A stretch of 64,000 bases of DNA from the NCBI GenBank assembly GCA_963719055.1, contig CAVRAU010000017.1, forward strand, positions 150,274-214,273. Direction: 5' to 3'. Each line of letters starts with the position of its first letter. Position 1 is the first letter of the stretch. This stretch comes from CAXMQZ01 sp963719055 (lineage in GTDB: Bacteria > Acidobacteriota > Thermoanaerobaculia > Multivoradales > JAHEKO01). The position numbers and the translations under genes were made by a program. The notes beneath the pieces were generated by a model. The model saw only the letters and a list, made by a program, of their open reading frames with translations, was not told where the DNA came from and searched no databases. Below are positions 29,418 through 39,517 of the stretch, piece by piece.

Positions 29418-30559
29418 CGGAGATCCAGCGAGGGGGGAAACCGCTGACCTCCACGCTCCTCGTGGGGTTCGGGAACCCCGAGCAGGTATCCTTGGCCATA
29501 GGAGAACCCCAAGTTGCTGCAGAAGTCCAGCTCCTCCTGACGCTCGAGCCCCTCGGCAATGAGGGTGATGTCGAGCTCCAGGGCCATATTGACTAGCCCT
29601 TCCAGCAGGCTCACCCTCGCCGCCGGAGCTTGGTCGATGTCCTGAACCAGGCTGCGGTCGAACTTCAGGTAGGCGGGCGGGACTTCGGCCAGCTCCACCA
29701 GGCGGGCCTGTCCGGCGCCGAAATCATCGTAGACGAGAAGCATGTCGAGGGCCACCAACTCCTCTTGGAGCTCACGGATGCTGCCGGGGTCGGTGACCGC
29801 GGATTCATGGATTTCCAGCGCGATTCTCAGATCTGGCCAGGCTGCCCGGGCGTCGCGTAGGGAGTCGACCAAAGAATGGTCCAATAGCTCTGCCGGATGA
29901 GTGTTCAAGAAGTAGCAGTGGTCGCCGGTCAGAGAGGCGCACGCGGCGACGCCCTGTCGCCGCAGAACCCGGCAGAGATCGACTTCGGCGCCCACGGTCT
30001 GAGCGAGCTCGAAGAGATCGTGGATGCCGTCGGGAAGGCCCTCGAAATCTCCTCGCCCCAGCACTTCGTAGCCGAGGATCTCCCGGTCGCTGAGTCCCAC
30101 GATCGGTTGAAACAACTGGGTCACGGCTTCCTGCTCCAAAAGGGTTTTCAACCTGCCCAGGTTCTCCGCCCTCTGCAGGGTGAGCTTGGCATCTATGGTG
30201 GCCGTGGAGCTGAGAAGATTCTCGAGGGTCTCGGTCTCGGCCAGCCGGATCCTGAAGGCCAACGTGGCGAACTGCAGGATGTCGCCGTCGTGGACCGGTG
30301 TCGGATTTTCAACGGGGATGTTGTTGACAAAGGTGCCGTTGGTGCTGCCGAGATCGGAGACCATCAAACCCGCGCCGCTCAAGGAAAGCTCCGCATGGTT
30401 GGATGAGACCACTTGCGACGGCAGGCTCAGATCCAGACCTGCCCCTCTACCGATCCGAAACGGCAAGGGGAGAACAGGCATTCGGAAGACCTGACCGGTC
30501 TCGTCGATCGCCCCTTCCAGGTACCAAAGAGTCTTCCAGCTGGGGGGGTTCAGAGTCAT
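29414..30559 (-). CDS. FHA-EAL protein, predicted c-di-GMP phosphodiesterase
   Basis: 381 residues. Residues about 25-105 form a forkhead-associated domain (FRIGRG, VSSNHAEL, DLGSTNGTFVN), which binds phosphothreonine. Residues about 140-365 form an EAL domain with the metal and catalytic set largely intact: E165-V-L-G-R (EAL motif), N219, E249, D278-D279 (YDDFGAG), K299, E336 and Q356. Hydrolysis of c-di-GMP is therefore likely, and there is no GGDEF domain. No membrane segment or signal peptide, so cytoplasmic. Coupled by a four-base overlap to the lipoprotein gene D. A Ser/Thr kinase input through FHA is inferred, though no kinase gene is in the window. Confidence 0.9.
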   Translation of the reverse strand: MTLNPPSWKTLWYLEGAIDETGQVFRMPVLPLPFRIGRGAGLDLSLPSQVVSSNHAELSLSGAGLMVSDLGSTNGTFVNNIPVENPTPVHDGDILQFATLAFRIRLAETETLENLLSSTATIDAKLTLQRAENLGRLKTLLEQEAVTQLFQPIVGLSDREILGYEVLGRGDFEGLPDGIHDLFELAQTVGAEVDLCRVLRRQGVAACASLTGDHCYFLNTHPAELLDHSLVDSLRDARAAWPDLRIALEIHESAVTDPGSIRELQEELVALDMLLVYDDFGAGQARLVELAEVPPAYLKFDRSLVQDIDQAPAARVSLLEGLVNMALELDITLIAEGLERQEELDFCSNLGFSYGQGYLLGVPEPHEERGGQRFPPSLDLR

Positions 30560-30623
30560 AAGCGGCTCGCGGCTGCTGGCATTCTATCGCCATCAAGTGG
30601 CAGCCTCTGCGAGAGATCGCACT

Positions 30624-30655
30624 GGAAAAGAGGGGCCGGGGAAGAACCCCGGCCC
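30624..30655 (-). terminator. Rho-independent terminator of the TonB receptor gene
   Basis: On the minus strand a nine-base-pair GC stem (GGGCCGGGG / CCCCGGCCC, loop TTCTT) is followed by CTCTTTTCC. It begins 37 bases past the receptor stop codon. A second hairpin (CGCTGCA / TGCAGCG, 30664-30685) lies between it and the stop. Confidence 0.75.
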
Positions 30656-30691
30656 GTGAGCGTCGCTGCAAGTGGTGATGCAGCGGAGTGA

Positions 30692-33659
30692 CTACCTCCA
30701 GTTCAATCGGACACCGAGTCTCCAGATCCTCGGGCTCAAGGTCTCATCGAGAAAGTCCGCGCGCGAGTAGTTCAGACGGCGCTCGCGCTGCAGCACGTAG
30801 TTCTCGTTGAAGATGTTGAACCCGTCGATCGAGAAGGTGAAGCCGATGCCGCTGGTGGCGGCGAACTCCTTCTCGAGGCGGATGTCGGTGGCAAAGACGT
30901 CCTCGGCACGGAAGTCGTCGGTATTGCCCACCACCGAGATGTTCCGCGGGATACCGTCCTGCGGACCGGTGCTGCGGATCCAGTAGGGCAGCGGCGTGCC
31001 CTGGCGACCGAAGAGATTGGCCGCGACGTTGAAGCCCCACGGCCGATCGGGAGCGATCTGGTACATGCCGTTGAGGTTCCACGACCAGCCGGTCTGCAGG
31101 AAGACGTCGCCCTTGTTACCCGAACCGGTAGACTGGACCGCATACACACAGCCGTCGCAGTCTCCCTTCTCCTCCTGCGGATTCAGTCCCTCGCCGTAGC
31201 TCAGGAAGTCGCTGGGGACGCTCCAGTCGTCCTGGAAGGCGTAGTTGACGTAGCCGCGCATCATCCACTGGTTGGCCAGACGCTTGGTCCAGTTGATTCC
31301 CAGACCCATGTAGGTGCGCTCGCGGCCACCGTTGGTCAGCAAATAACCGCCGGTGTTGGAGAGCCCTTCGCGAAGATTGAACTCTGGCAGGATGACGGGA
31401 GTTCCGTCCGGCAGGGTCGTCGATAGATCGCGGACCTGCTCGTAATCCGCCGCCGTGTCGGGGCGGGAAATGTCGCCGCCATCGGAGATCAGACGACGTT
31501 GGTCGCGAACATCGGTCATCTGTCTCCAGGTGAAGGCACCCCCGACCACGAACTCGGGCAGGAACGAGTGCTCGGCGCCGAGAATCAGTTCGTCCGTGAG
31601 CTGGGGCCCGAGGTTGGGTTCGTTGCGGTTCGGCGTGCTCAGCGCCGTCGGGTCATTCACGTCGAAGCCGTAGGTGTAGAAGGGCTCGTCGTCGATGGGC
31701 TCGTCCGCCGCCCACATGTTGTCTCCGTCCAGATCGGTGAAGGTGAAGTACGCCCACGCGAATCCGGTCGGATTCAGCGAACTGATCGGGTCGTTGTCCA
31801 GCGCCTGCGCGAAGCGCGCGTAGCTGCCCCGAAGCAGGGTGGAGCGCTCCTCACCCAGCGCATAGGTCACGCCCACACGCGGCGCAATTGTGCTCCAGTC
31901 CAGGCCGCCCGCATCGTTGCCCGGGAAGTCGAGCGCCGGCAGCACGTCTGGGAAGGCCGGGTTCGCCGGCAGCGTGCGGGCTGGGTTCGCACCGTCCTGG
32001 AGGTCCCAGCGCAGACCGGCGTTGATCGTCCACTTGTTGAGGCTGATCGTGTCCTGCGCCCAGAACGAGGTGAAATTCTGCTCGGCGGCGCCGTAGTCGC
32101 CGCGCTGGGCTTCGACAACGTCGGTGGGTCCGTCGGGCAGACCCCAGATCACGCCGGAGTAGTGCCACAGGTTGCGTCCGGGGTAGACGCGGCCGGTCTC
32201 GTTCGAGAACTCACGCCGCCGAGCGCCGTACTTGAGCTCGTGGGTGGTCGCGCTGCCGGTGTTGAAGAAGTAGGAGCCGTCGAGCTTGAGCTCCTCCGAC
32301 GGCCGGCTGGCGTTGAACTCGTAGAAGCTGTTCTTGTAAACGCCATCGGAGTCGTAGAGCGGCTCGACCTCGAAGGGACAGTCGAAGCCCTGGCAACCGG
32401 CGTTGACCGTGCCTTGCGAGACAACGCCGAAACCACCGTCGACCTTCGGCCCAGGTACCGGTCAGAAAGAGGTTCGAGTTGAAGATGTGCGTGTCCTCGA
32501 CTTTGTAGACTCCGGTCGGGCCACGCTGATTCCAGGTCGCGTCAGCCTCGAACGAGGGGCCGGCGTTGCGACCGAACTTCTGCTTCTCACCGTTGTTGAA
32601 GGACGCTACCAGCGAGTTGGGGTTGGCGATCTGGGCGTTCAGCTTGATCGCCATGTTCTCGAGCTCGGTGTTGTCCGGAGTGCCGCCGGCGGCAAACTGC
32701 CGGATGTCGTTGCGGCCCCACGAGCCCCAGAGCCAGACGCGATCCCGCACCAGAGGACCACCACCCTCGAAGCCGAAGTCGAGGATGCGGTCGATCTGGT
32801 TGCCCGAGATCGAATCCTGTCCCGGAGCCAGCTTGTCTTCGACGTTCGATTCGCCCTGCTCCAGCGCGCCAAAGTAACCGGCTGCGTCGGTCAACAGATA
32901 GCGCGCCGAGCCGCGGAACTCGTTGGTGCCGCGCTTGGTCACCAGGTTCACCGAAACTCCTGCGGCGGCCTTCGTGATGTCGTTGCCGCCGGTCGAGAAC
33001 TGCATTTCGGAGAACTGGTCGAAGTCGTAGTAGGTGGGAGACGACCCGATCGCCGCCATGTCGGTGATCTGGACCCCGTCAACCATGAAGTCGTTCTCGT
33101 CATCCGATACGCCGGGGGCGCGGAAGACTGCCTGCTGGCCGCTCTCGTTGCCGCCGACGTTGATCCGGTCGACGACCACGCTCGGCGTCTGGCTGACGAT
33201 CGACCAGGGATCGCGCGCCGTCGGAATCGACTCGAGCTCGACCTGCGTGACGCTGGTGCCGGTCGCGACTTTGCGTTCATCCAGCAGCGGGCTCTCGGCG
33301 GTCACGGTGATGACCTCGCCCACGGCCTCGGTCAGCTGAACCTCGATGGATGTGTTGCGAGCTACCCGAACGTTGACGCTCGGATACTCCAGAGTCGAGA
33401 AGCCTTCCAGGCTGGCCTTGAGGCTCACCGTGCCCGGATCGATTCCCAGAAAGCGAACCTCACCGGCGGTGTTGGTCACCATGATCTTGGCTGCACCCAT
33501 GCCGGTCAGCTCCACCGTTACACCGGGCAAGGGATTGCCCCCGGTGTCGAGAACCTTGACGTAGACATTGCCTGTCTCTTCCTGCGCGACGGCAATGCCG
33601 GCTGTACTCAGCAGCAGAATCAAGACTGCAGCCAGGCTCAGACCTTTGGTAGTTTTCAT
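30692..33659 (-). CDS. Oar-like TonB-dependent outer-membrane receptor, one frameshift
   Basis: Starts at ATG 33659 with GGAGG at 33666-33670 and a signal peptide ending GIAVAQ. Residues about 28-110 are a carboxypeptidase-regulatory-like beta sandwich (GNVYVKVLDTGGNPLPGVTVEL). A plug domain follows (ERKVATGTSVTQVELESIPTARDPW; GVSDDENDFMVDGVQI), then a long beta-barrel. The frame changes near 32450; downstream barrel strands continue to the stop at 30692, ending WRLGVRLNWR with an aromatic/Arg C-terminal strand. Total about 985 residues. Import or surface binding of a large substrate is expected; the ligand is unknown. Expression is probably sigma-54 dependent (see the promoter entry). Confidence 0.85.
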
Positions 33660-33721
33660 GTTCTTCCTCCTTTTCAGGGTGAACGCTAGAAAAGTGGGAT
33701 CCGTCCCACGCCACGCTATAG

Positions 33722-33737
33722 AGCAAGGGGAGTGCCA
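33722..33737 (-). promoter_or_regulatory. Sigma-54 (-24/-12) promoter of the TonB receptor gene
   Basis: Minus-strand sequence TGGCAC-TCCCC-TTGCT is a full match to the sigma-54 consensus TGGCAC-N5-TTGCW, with the invariant GG and GC exactly ten bases apart. Predicted transcription start is near 33711, leaving a leader of about 52 bases before the GGAGG and ATG 33659. Such promoters need an AAA+ enhancer-binding activator. Confidence 0.85.
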
Positions 33738-33784
33738 AACGCGAAATGAGCGATGAACTGGGGCGGACTCCCATCTATAGGGGT

Positions 33785-33830
33785 GGTAGGCACTACCCAA
33801 ACAGGCGGGAAGCACTACCCGCCTGGGTAG
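33785..33830. promoter_or_regulatory. Repeated GGGTAG/CTACCC dyads, candidate enhancer site for the sigma-54 promoter
   Basis: GGTAG-GCA-CTACC (33785-33797) and CTACCC-GCCT-GGGTAG (33815-33830) form two dyads. GCACTACCC also occurs twice in direct orientation (33790-33798 and 33812-33820), 22 bases apart, about two helix turns. The block lies about 75-120 bases upstream of the predicted transcription start, the usual place for a bacterial enhancer-binding protein. No such activator is encoded in the window. Confidence 0.6.
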
Positions 33831-34141
33831 CGTGAAGGGCATTTCAAGGCGGTTCTGCCCCGAATCTGGTGCAGTTTCTTGAAGTTGCAGCAGAGAAGGG
33901 TATCGAGAGCGACTCTCAGTTCATGCGCGGATCCCTATAAGTCACTGTTCTCGAGGCACTTACGAATCCCCGTCCGGATCTCGAGGGGTTCAAGAAACTG
34001 TTGCCGCAGTGCGGAAAGGTGGAACTGTCTGCAGAATTGAACGTGGTGCAAGAGTGGTGCCCGGCCCGTGCGGTGCCGGTGGGCTCATTTGTGAGAGAAA
34101 CCTCTGGAGATGGCAGCAAACACGGTTAGGATTCCCGGGCG
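33831..34141. other. Intergenic stretch between divergent outer-membrane protein genes
   Basis: Beyond the enhancer-like repeats nothing definite was found: short open frames here lack conserved features and no hairpin with a T-run is seen. It should contain the promoter of the DUF5916 gene, which could not be placed. Confidence 0.4.
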
Positions 34142-36419
34142 ATGGTAGCGTTCTGGATGAGATTCTCGACCGTGGTGCTGTCCTTGGCTCTGGTTACAGG
34201 TCAGCGTCCCCTGAGCTATGGCGCAGGATGAAGTGGATTCCACGAGCGCCATCTCCCATCAGGTGCCCGGTACGGATCTGCCGATCAAGATCGACGGTGT
34301 CCTGGACGAGGCCGGCCTGGGAGGGTGCCCTGGTTCGAGATCTCCCGTACGAGGCCTATCCCGGGGAGAACATCCCGTCACCGGTCGAGACCGAGTGCCG
34401 GCTGACTCACGATCAGAAAGAACTTCTATCTGGGCTGTCATGCCCGCGACCCCGAGCCGCACAAGATCCGGGCTCACATCACCGATCGGGATACCGCCTG
34501 GCGAGATGACTTCCTGGGTATCTATCTCGATACCTTCAACGACGAACGGCGAGCCTTCGAGTTCTTCGTCAATCCTCTCGGTGTGCAGATGGACCTGATC
34601 CGCAACGATCTGGCCGGCAATCGCAATCAAGAGGACCCGACATGGGATGCCATCTGGACCTCGGCTGGCGAGCTCACCGACGACGGATACGTGGTCGAGA
34701 TGGCGATTCCGTTCACGTCTCTGCGGTTCCAGCATCGACCTGGCGAGCAGACCTGGGGATTCAGCCTCTTCCGAGCCTATCCGCGCAGCACCCGCCACGA
34801 GATCTACAACAACCCGTACGATCGCAATCTCAGCTGCTCGCTGTGTCAGACGGAGAAGCTGGTGGGCTTTTCAGGAGTCAAACCCGGTCGAGATCTGGAG
34901 CTCACCCCAACCCTGACCGGGCTACGAGTCGATGAGAGAGAAGAGTTCGACGATCCCGAACTGGTAGAGGGCGATGCCGAGGCCCAGGTGGGCATTACCG
35001 CGCGCTGGGGCATCACGCCCAACATGTCGCTGCTGGGGACCCTGAATCCCGACTTCTCGCAGGTCGAATCCGACGCTGCTCGATTGCAGGTCAACAACCA
35101 GTTCGCGCTCTTCTTTTCCGAGAAGCGACCCTTCTTCCTCGAGGGGGCGGATCTGTTTCAGACCTTCTTCCGCACCGTCCACACCCGCGTGGTCGCCGAT
35201 CCGAGTTGGGGATTGAAGGTGACGGGCAAGGAGAAGCGCAACGCTACTCGGTGTCTTTGCGGCGCAAGACGATGTCACCAACATTCTGCTGCCGGGCAGT
35301 GAGAGCTCGGAGCTGACCGATATCGATGAGAGCACCCTGACCGGGGTGGCTCGATATCGACGGGACCTGGGTGCTACCTCCGCTCTCGGCGTGGTCCTGA
35401 CGGCGCGGGAGGGGGACGAATACCGCAGCTACCTGGGAGGTTTGGACGGACTCTTCCGCATCACCGGGAAGGACAGTCTGCGGGCGCAGGCGCTGCTCTC
35501 TTCGACCGAGTATCCGCAAGAGATCTTGGAGGAGTTTGGCGAGGACTTCGGGCTGCGTCCGGGCAAGATGGAGGACTCTGCCTATCTCCTCGAGTACGAG
35601 CACGATTCGCGGAACTGGAATGGTGGCGTCGGGCTACAGGAACGTCGGGACGGACTTTCGCGCCGATATGGGATTCATGCCGAGGGTCGACTTCACCCAG
35701 TACGATGCCCGGCTCGAGCACGTCTGGTGGGGAGACGACGAAGACTGGTACAACTGGTGGGAGGTGGGTGGCCGGGTCGTCAACTCGGAGAATCAGCAGG
35801 GAGATCTCCTGGAGCGACAGGCGGAGGTCTGGTTCAGTCTCTCCGGACCTCTGCAGTCCTTTGTGCGCATCAACCCGGAATTCGGCGAGCGAGGTTTCGA
35901 AGGCGAGATCTTCGATCAGAACATCCTGGGTGTGTTCTTTGGCATGCAGCCCTCGGGGAGCGTCGAGCTGGGCCTGAATCCCGTATCGGCAGACCGTGGA
36001 TTTCGCCAATGCCCAACCGGCAGATCAGGTGCTTCTTGAGTCCGTTTCTGGATCTCAATCTGGGTCGGCATCTTCAACTGAGCTTGAATCACTCTTTCCA
36101 GGAACTGGATGTGGATGACGGCAAGCTGTTCACCGCGAACCTGAGTGAATTGCGGGCTGTCTACCAGTTCAATGTGAGGACGTTCTTTCGCGCCATTGTC
36201 CAGCATCTCGATGTCCAGCGAGATCCCCTTCTGTACGAGGACGAGGTGGACGCCGAGACCCGCGATCTCTTCGGTCAGCTTCTGTTCTCCTACAAGGTGA
36301 ACCCGCGGACGGTGTTTTTTCTGGGTTACTCCGAGGGCCAGGAGGGCAACGAGGAGATCGGCTTGACCACCACCGCACGCTCGGTCTTCATGAAGATCGG
36401 ATATGCCTGGGTCAAGTAG
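34142..36419 (+). CDS. DUF5916 outer-membrane protein with CBM9-like N-terminus, multiple frameshifts
   Basis: The start MVAFWMRFSTVVLSLALVTG (34142; ATG 34157 possible) is a signal peptide. The frame then changes near 34215, 34318, 34425, 35240, 35625 and 35995, but the pieces join into one protein. These are a CBM9-like domain (LPIKIDGVLDEA; DDFLGIYLDTFNDERRAFEFFVNP; YVVEMAIPFTSLRF), a conserved middle (LGTLNPDFSQVESDA; FFSEKRPFFLEGADLF), and a DUF5916 beta-barrel ending FMKIGYAWVK. About 755 residues. Members of this family are often found near TonB receptors; the function is unknown. With six breaks, either heavy sequencing error or a true pseudogene is possible. Confidence 0.7.
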
Positions 36420-36421
36420 GG

Positions 36422-36501
36422 CCTGAAAGCAGCGAGCCACCCGCCACCGCCGCGATCGAGATCACGACAGGGGTACGGGTGGCCCGCGGTTCTGCTTCAG
36501 G
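36422..36501. terminator. Long stem in the convergent gap, candidate bidirectional terminator
   Basis: Outer arms CCTGAAAGCAG (36422-36432) and CTGCTTCAGG (36492-36501) pair with one bulge, and inner arms GCCACCCG (36436-36443) and CGGGTGGC (36476-36483) pair within. It lies between the convergent DUF5916 and cytochrome genes. There is no long T-run, so intrinsic termination is only suggested. Confidence 0.4.
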
Positions 36502-36510
36502 TTCTAGAGC

Positions 36511-36903
36511 TCAGCCATCGGCTTTCGGATGGCACTCATCGCACTTCGTCGGTCCGGCGGCTTCTTCTTTGTGGCAGCCGACACAATTGATGTGAAAGGG
36601 ATTCTTCTTGAGGCTCATCTGCGAGCACTCGGGTGTGGTCGCCTCTTCCACCGTCGTGTGGCAGGCGCCGCACGCTTGAACCTCCATTCCGCCAGCCGTA
36701 TCGGCCGTCAAGCCCTCGCTGGTGTGATGGCAGGTGGTGCACTCGGTGACTTCGTAGTGGGCCGCATGTGGGAATTCGACCGCAGCCTTCTTGGCGACGC
36801 AGTCGTCGATGGTTGTGGCCTCCGGTGCCTCACCGGCCACGACGACGACCGCGAAGAGCATGGCCACGATCCCGAGTCCGAGTGTTAGTAGTGATTTCCG
36901 CAT
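36511..36903 (-). CDS. Periplasmic tetraheme class III-type cytochrome c
   Basis: 130 residues from ATG 36903, preceded by GGAGGGGAG. Signal peptide residues 1-23 (MRKSLLTLGLGIVAMLFAVV). Four CXXCH heme sites: C55-TT-CH, C78-GA-CH, C107-VG-CH, C121-DE-CH. Additional histidines H46, H49, H60 and H104 could be distal ligands, giving the bis-His coordination of cytochrome c3. It would shuttle electrons in the periplasm. The neighbouring alcohol dehydrogenase gene is 84 bases upstream on the same strand, but no obvious partner oxidoreductase is present. Confidence 0.9.
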   Translation of the reverse strand: MRKSLLTLGLGIVAMLFAVVVVAGEAPEATTIDDCVAKKAAVEFPHAAHYEVTECTTCHHTSEGLTADTAGGMEVQACGACHTTVEEATTPECSQMSLKKNPFHINCVGCHKEEAAGPTKCDECHPKADG

Positions 36904-36987
36904 GGCTCTCCCCTCCAGTTTCCTTTTGTCTTTTGGCTTGTTGGGCAACCTGCCTAGGACCGGCAGGAGCCCTTTGGCCCGACTACT

Positions 36988-37962
36988 CTAGCATTCTTGT
37001 CCGCCGGTGTTACTCACCTCCAGTAGAACTTTGAGAGATCCCGGTCTGTGGGCGTGCTCCATGGCCAACAGAGCTTGGTCCAGTGGAAAGCGAGCTCCGA
37101 TGAGGGACTCCACCTCGATCTGGCCCGCCGCCAAAAGGCGCAGGGCGGGAGCCATCGGCCCACATCGAGAGCCGATCAGCTGGATCTCATCCACCACCAG
37201 GGCCGAGACATCGAGCTCCAGCCGTCCGGCGTAGGTGCTCTTGATGACCAATCGACCCCGTGGACGCAGGGCGCGGCGAGCGATTTCGAACCCTTCGCGG
37301 TTGCCGGTGCACTCCACAGCGATGTCGAAACTACCCGGCAGTAGTGCCTCGGCCGGTTCCACCTGAAGGCTCTCGGCGTTAGGGAGGGGCAGCTCTTGCC
37401 GTCGACGGCCCACGATCTCGAGCCGGCATCCGGTCAGTGCCAGGGTCTGAGCAATCAACCGGCCCAGTTTGCCGCTGCCCACGACCAGAACCCTGTCCTC
37501 GGCCGCAATGGACACCTGCTCCTGGATTCGCAGGGCAGCCGCCAGGGGCTCGGCGAAGGTGGCCGCATCGATGCCGATCTCTTCGGGAACCGGGTGGAGA
37601 TTGACCACAGGCAGGGTCAGATACTCGGTAAACGCTCCATTTCGCCCCCGGATTCCCAGGACCTCACGCTTCTCGCAGTGGGTTCGATGACCTCGTTCAC
37701 ACGCTGGACAGGCGCCGCAGGAGACGTTGATCTCACCCACTACCCGTTGACCCATGAGCTCCCGGGGGCCCTCTTCGACAACTCCGACAAACTCATGCCC
37801 CAGAATGCCGGTAAAGGGATAGTAGCCGCGCACCATCTCCAGGTCGGTGTTGCAGATTCCGGCTCGCAGCACCCGGATGAGAGCCTCACCGGCAGCGGGT
37901 CGCGGTACGGGCAGATCCTCGCGCAAGCGGAGTGTGCGGTCTTCAAGCCAGAGTGCTCTCAT
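36988..37962 (-). CDS. Zinc-dependent medium-chain alcohol/polyol dehydrogenase
   Basis: 324 residues from ATG 37962. Catalytic zinc ligands C37 (GICNTD) and H56-E57 (GHEFVG). Structural zinc cysteines C82, C85, C88 and C96 (CGACPACERGHRTHC). Rossmann motif VVGSGKLGRLIAQ for NAD(P). It resembles the threonine/sorbitol dehydrogenase branch; the substrate is not predictable. It is divergent from the glutamate dehydrogenase gene across about 118 bases. An ATG at 38025 adds 21 residues with no conserved features and is less likely. Confidence 0.9.
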   Translation of the reverse strand: MRALWLEDRTLRLREDLPVPRPAAGEALIRVLRAGICNTDLEMVRGYYPFTGILGHEFVGVVEEGPRELMGQRVVGEINVSCGACPACERGHRTHCEKREVLGIRGRNGAFTEYLTLPVVNLHPVPEEIGIDAATFAEPLAAALRIQEQVSIAAEDRVLVVGSGKLGRLIAQTLALTGCRLEIVGRRRQELPLPNAESLQVEPAEALLPGSFDIAVECTGNREGFEIARRALRPRGRLVIKSTYAGRLELDVSALVVDEIQLIGSRCGPMAPALRLLAAGQIEVESLIGARFPLDQALLAMEHAHRPGSLKVLLEVSNTGGQEC

Positions 37963-38080
37963 GGTCCGGGCCTCGAGGGGTCGGTACGATTCTGTCACGG
38001 TAGGAGTCTTGCCCGGTCCCCGCAAAGAGTGCTATCACTGAGCTACGAAAACAGATTGTCACGCACCCGGGGGTACTCCA

Positions 38081-39500
38081 ATGACGACTGAGCCCAGCTT
38101 TCTCGAACAGGTCCATCGGAGCTTCGATCGGGCCGCGGCCCTGACCGATCACGATCCCAAGCTGCTTCAGCAGATCAAGAACCTGCAACAGCGTCTACTA
38201 CTTCACGTTTCCCTTGGTTCGCGACGACGGCAGCCTCGAGACCATCGAGGCCTGGCGGGCCGAGCACAGCCATCACAAGCTGCCGACCAAGGGTGGAATC
38301 CGGTACAGCACCCATGTCAACGAGGACGAGGTGATCGCACTGGCGAGCTTGATGACCTTCAAGTGCGCCATTGTGGATGTTCCTTTCGGCGGTGCCAAGG
38401 GCGGCATCAAGATCGATCCGCGTGCCCACTCTGCCCCAGAGCTCGAGCGAATCACCCGCCGCTATACCTTCGAGTTGAAGAAGAAGAACTTCATCGGCCC
38501 CGGGGTGGATGTTCCGGCACCCGACTACGGCACGGGTGCGCGAGAGATGTCGTGGATCGTCGATACCTACAATTCCCTGTCCGCGGGAGAGCTCAATTCC
38601 CTGGCCTGTGTGACCGGCAAACCGGTCGCGCAGGGGGGTATCCGCGGGCGCACCGAGGCTACCGGTCGTGGTGTCTTCTACGGTGTGCGTGGGGCCTGCG
38701 AGATCGCTGAGGACATGCAGGCTCTGGGTCTGGAACCGGGTCTGGCGGGCAAGCGCTTCATCGTCCAGGGTCTGGGCAACGTGGGCTATCACGCCGCCAA
38801 GTACATGCAGGAGGGTGGCGCCATCCTGGTCGGGGTGGCGGAGTACGAGGGAGCCATCCATGATCCGCAGGGCATGGAAGTCGACAGGGTCTTCGCTCAT
38901 CGTCGCGACAGCGGCTCGTTGCTCGACTACCCCGGAGCGAAGAACATCGAACCTTCTGCTGCTGCTCTGGAACTCGAATGCGACATTCTTGTCCCCGCCG
39001 CGCTGGAGAATCAGATCACGGCCGAGAATGCGCCCCGCATCCAGGCTAGGATCATCGCCGAGGGAGCCAACGGCCCCACGACATTCGACGCGGACCAGAT
39101 TTTGCGGGACAAGGGGGTGATGGTGATTCCTGATACGTTCCTGAATGCGGGGGGTGTGACCGTGTCGTATTTCGAGTGGATCAAGAATCTCTCCCATGTT
39201 CGGTTTGGACGTCTGGAGAGACGCTTCGACGAGCAGGTGCGCCGGGGATTCGTCGATGCGATGCAGGAGCGGACCGGGCGCCAGTTGTTCTCCGAAGAGG
39301 AGCTGTCGGTCATGGCGCGGGGAGCCGATGAGCGGGATCTGGTCAACTCAGGGTTGGAGGAGACCATGATCACCGCCTACGAGCAGATCCGGGAGGTGCA
39401 GAAGCGGTTGGATGGCCAAGCAGATTTGCGCACGGCGGCATTTGTCAGCTCCATCGATAAAATTGCCGATTGCTACCAGGATCTCGGGATCTTCCCCTGA
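38081..39500 (+). CDS. Glu/Leu/Phe/Val family dehydrogenase (probable glutamate dehydrogenase), one frameshift
   Basis: ATG 38081 opens MTTEPSFLEQVHRSFDRAAAL. Near 38190 the frame changes by one base, restoring CNSVYYFTFPLVRDDGS, after which the family motifs follow: KLPTKGGIRYS (substrate Lys), FGGAKGGIKIDP (catalytic Lys), VPAPDYGTGAREM and VQGLGNVGYHAA (NAD(P) site). The C-terminus has the NAGGVTVSYFEW signature. About 472 residues. It interconverts glutamate and 2-oxoglutarate plus ammonia. Housekeeping status and full conservation on both sides make a real frameshift unlikely. Confidence 0.85.
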
Positions 39501-39517
39501 TTGGAGTTGCCCAGACC

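Noticed and set aside
32403..33689. 428-residue + strand frame opposite the TonB receptor
   Set aside because: Antisense to a clear receptor with signal peptide and ribosome-binding site; no recognisable motif.
34142..36419. DUF5916 gene as a clear pseudogene
   Set aside because: The frame changes are many, but the encoded segments remain conserved, and other essential genes show the same type of break, so sequence error explains it at least as well.
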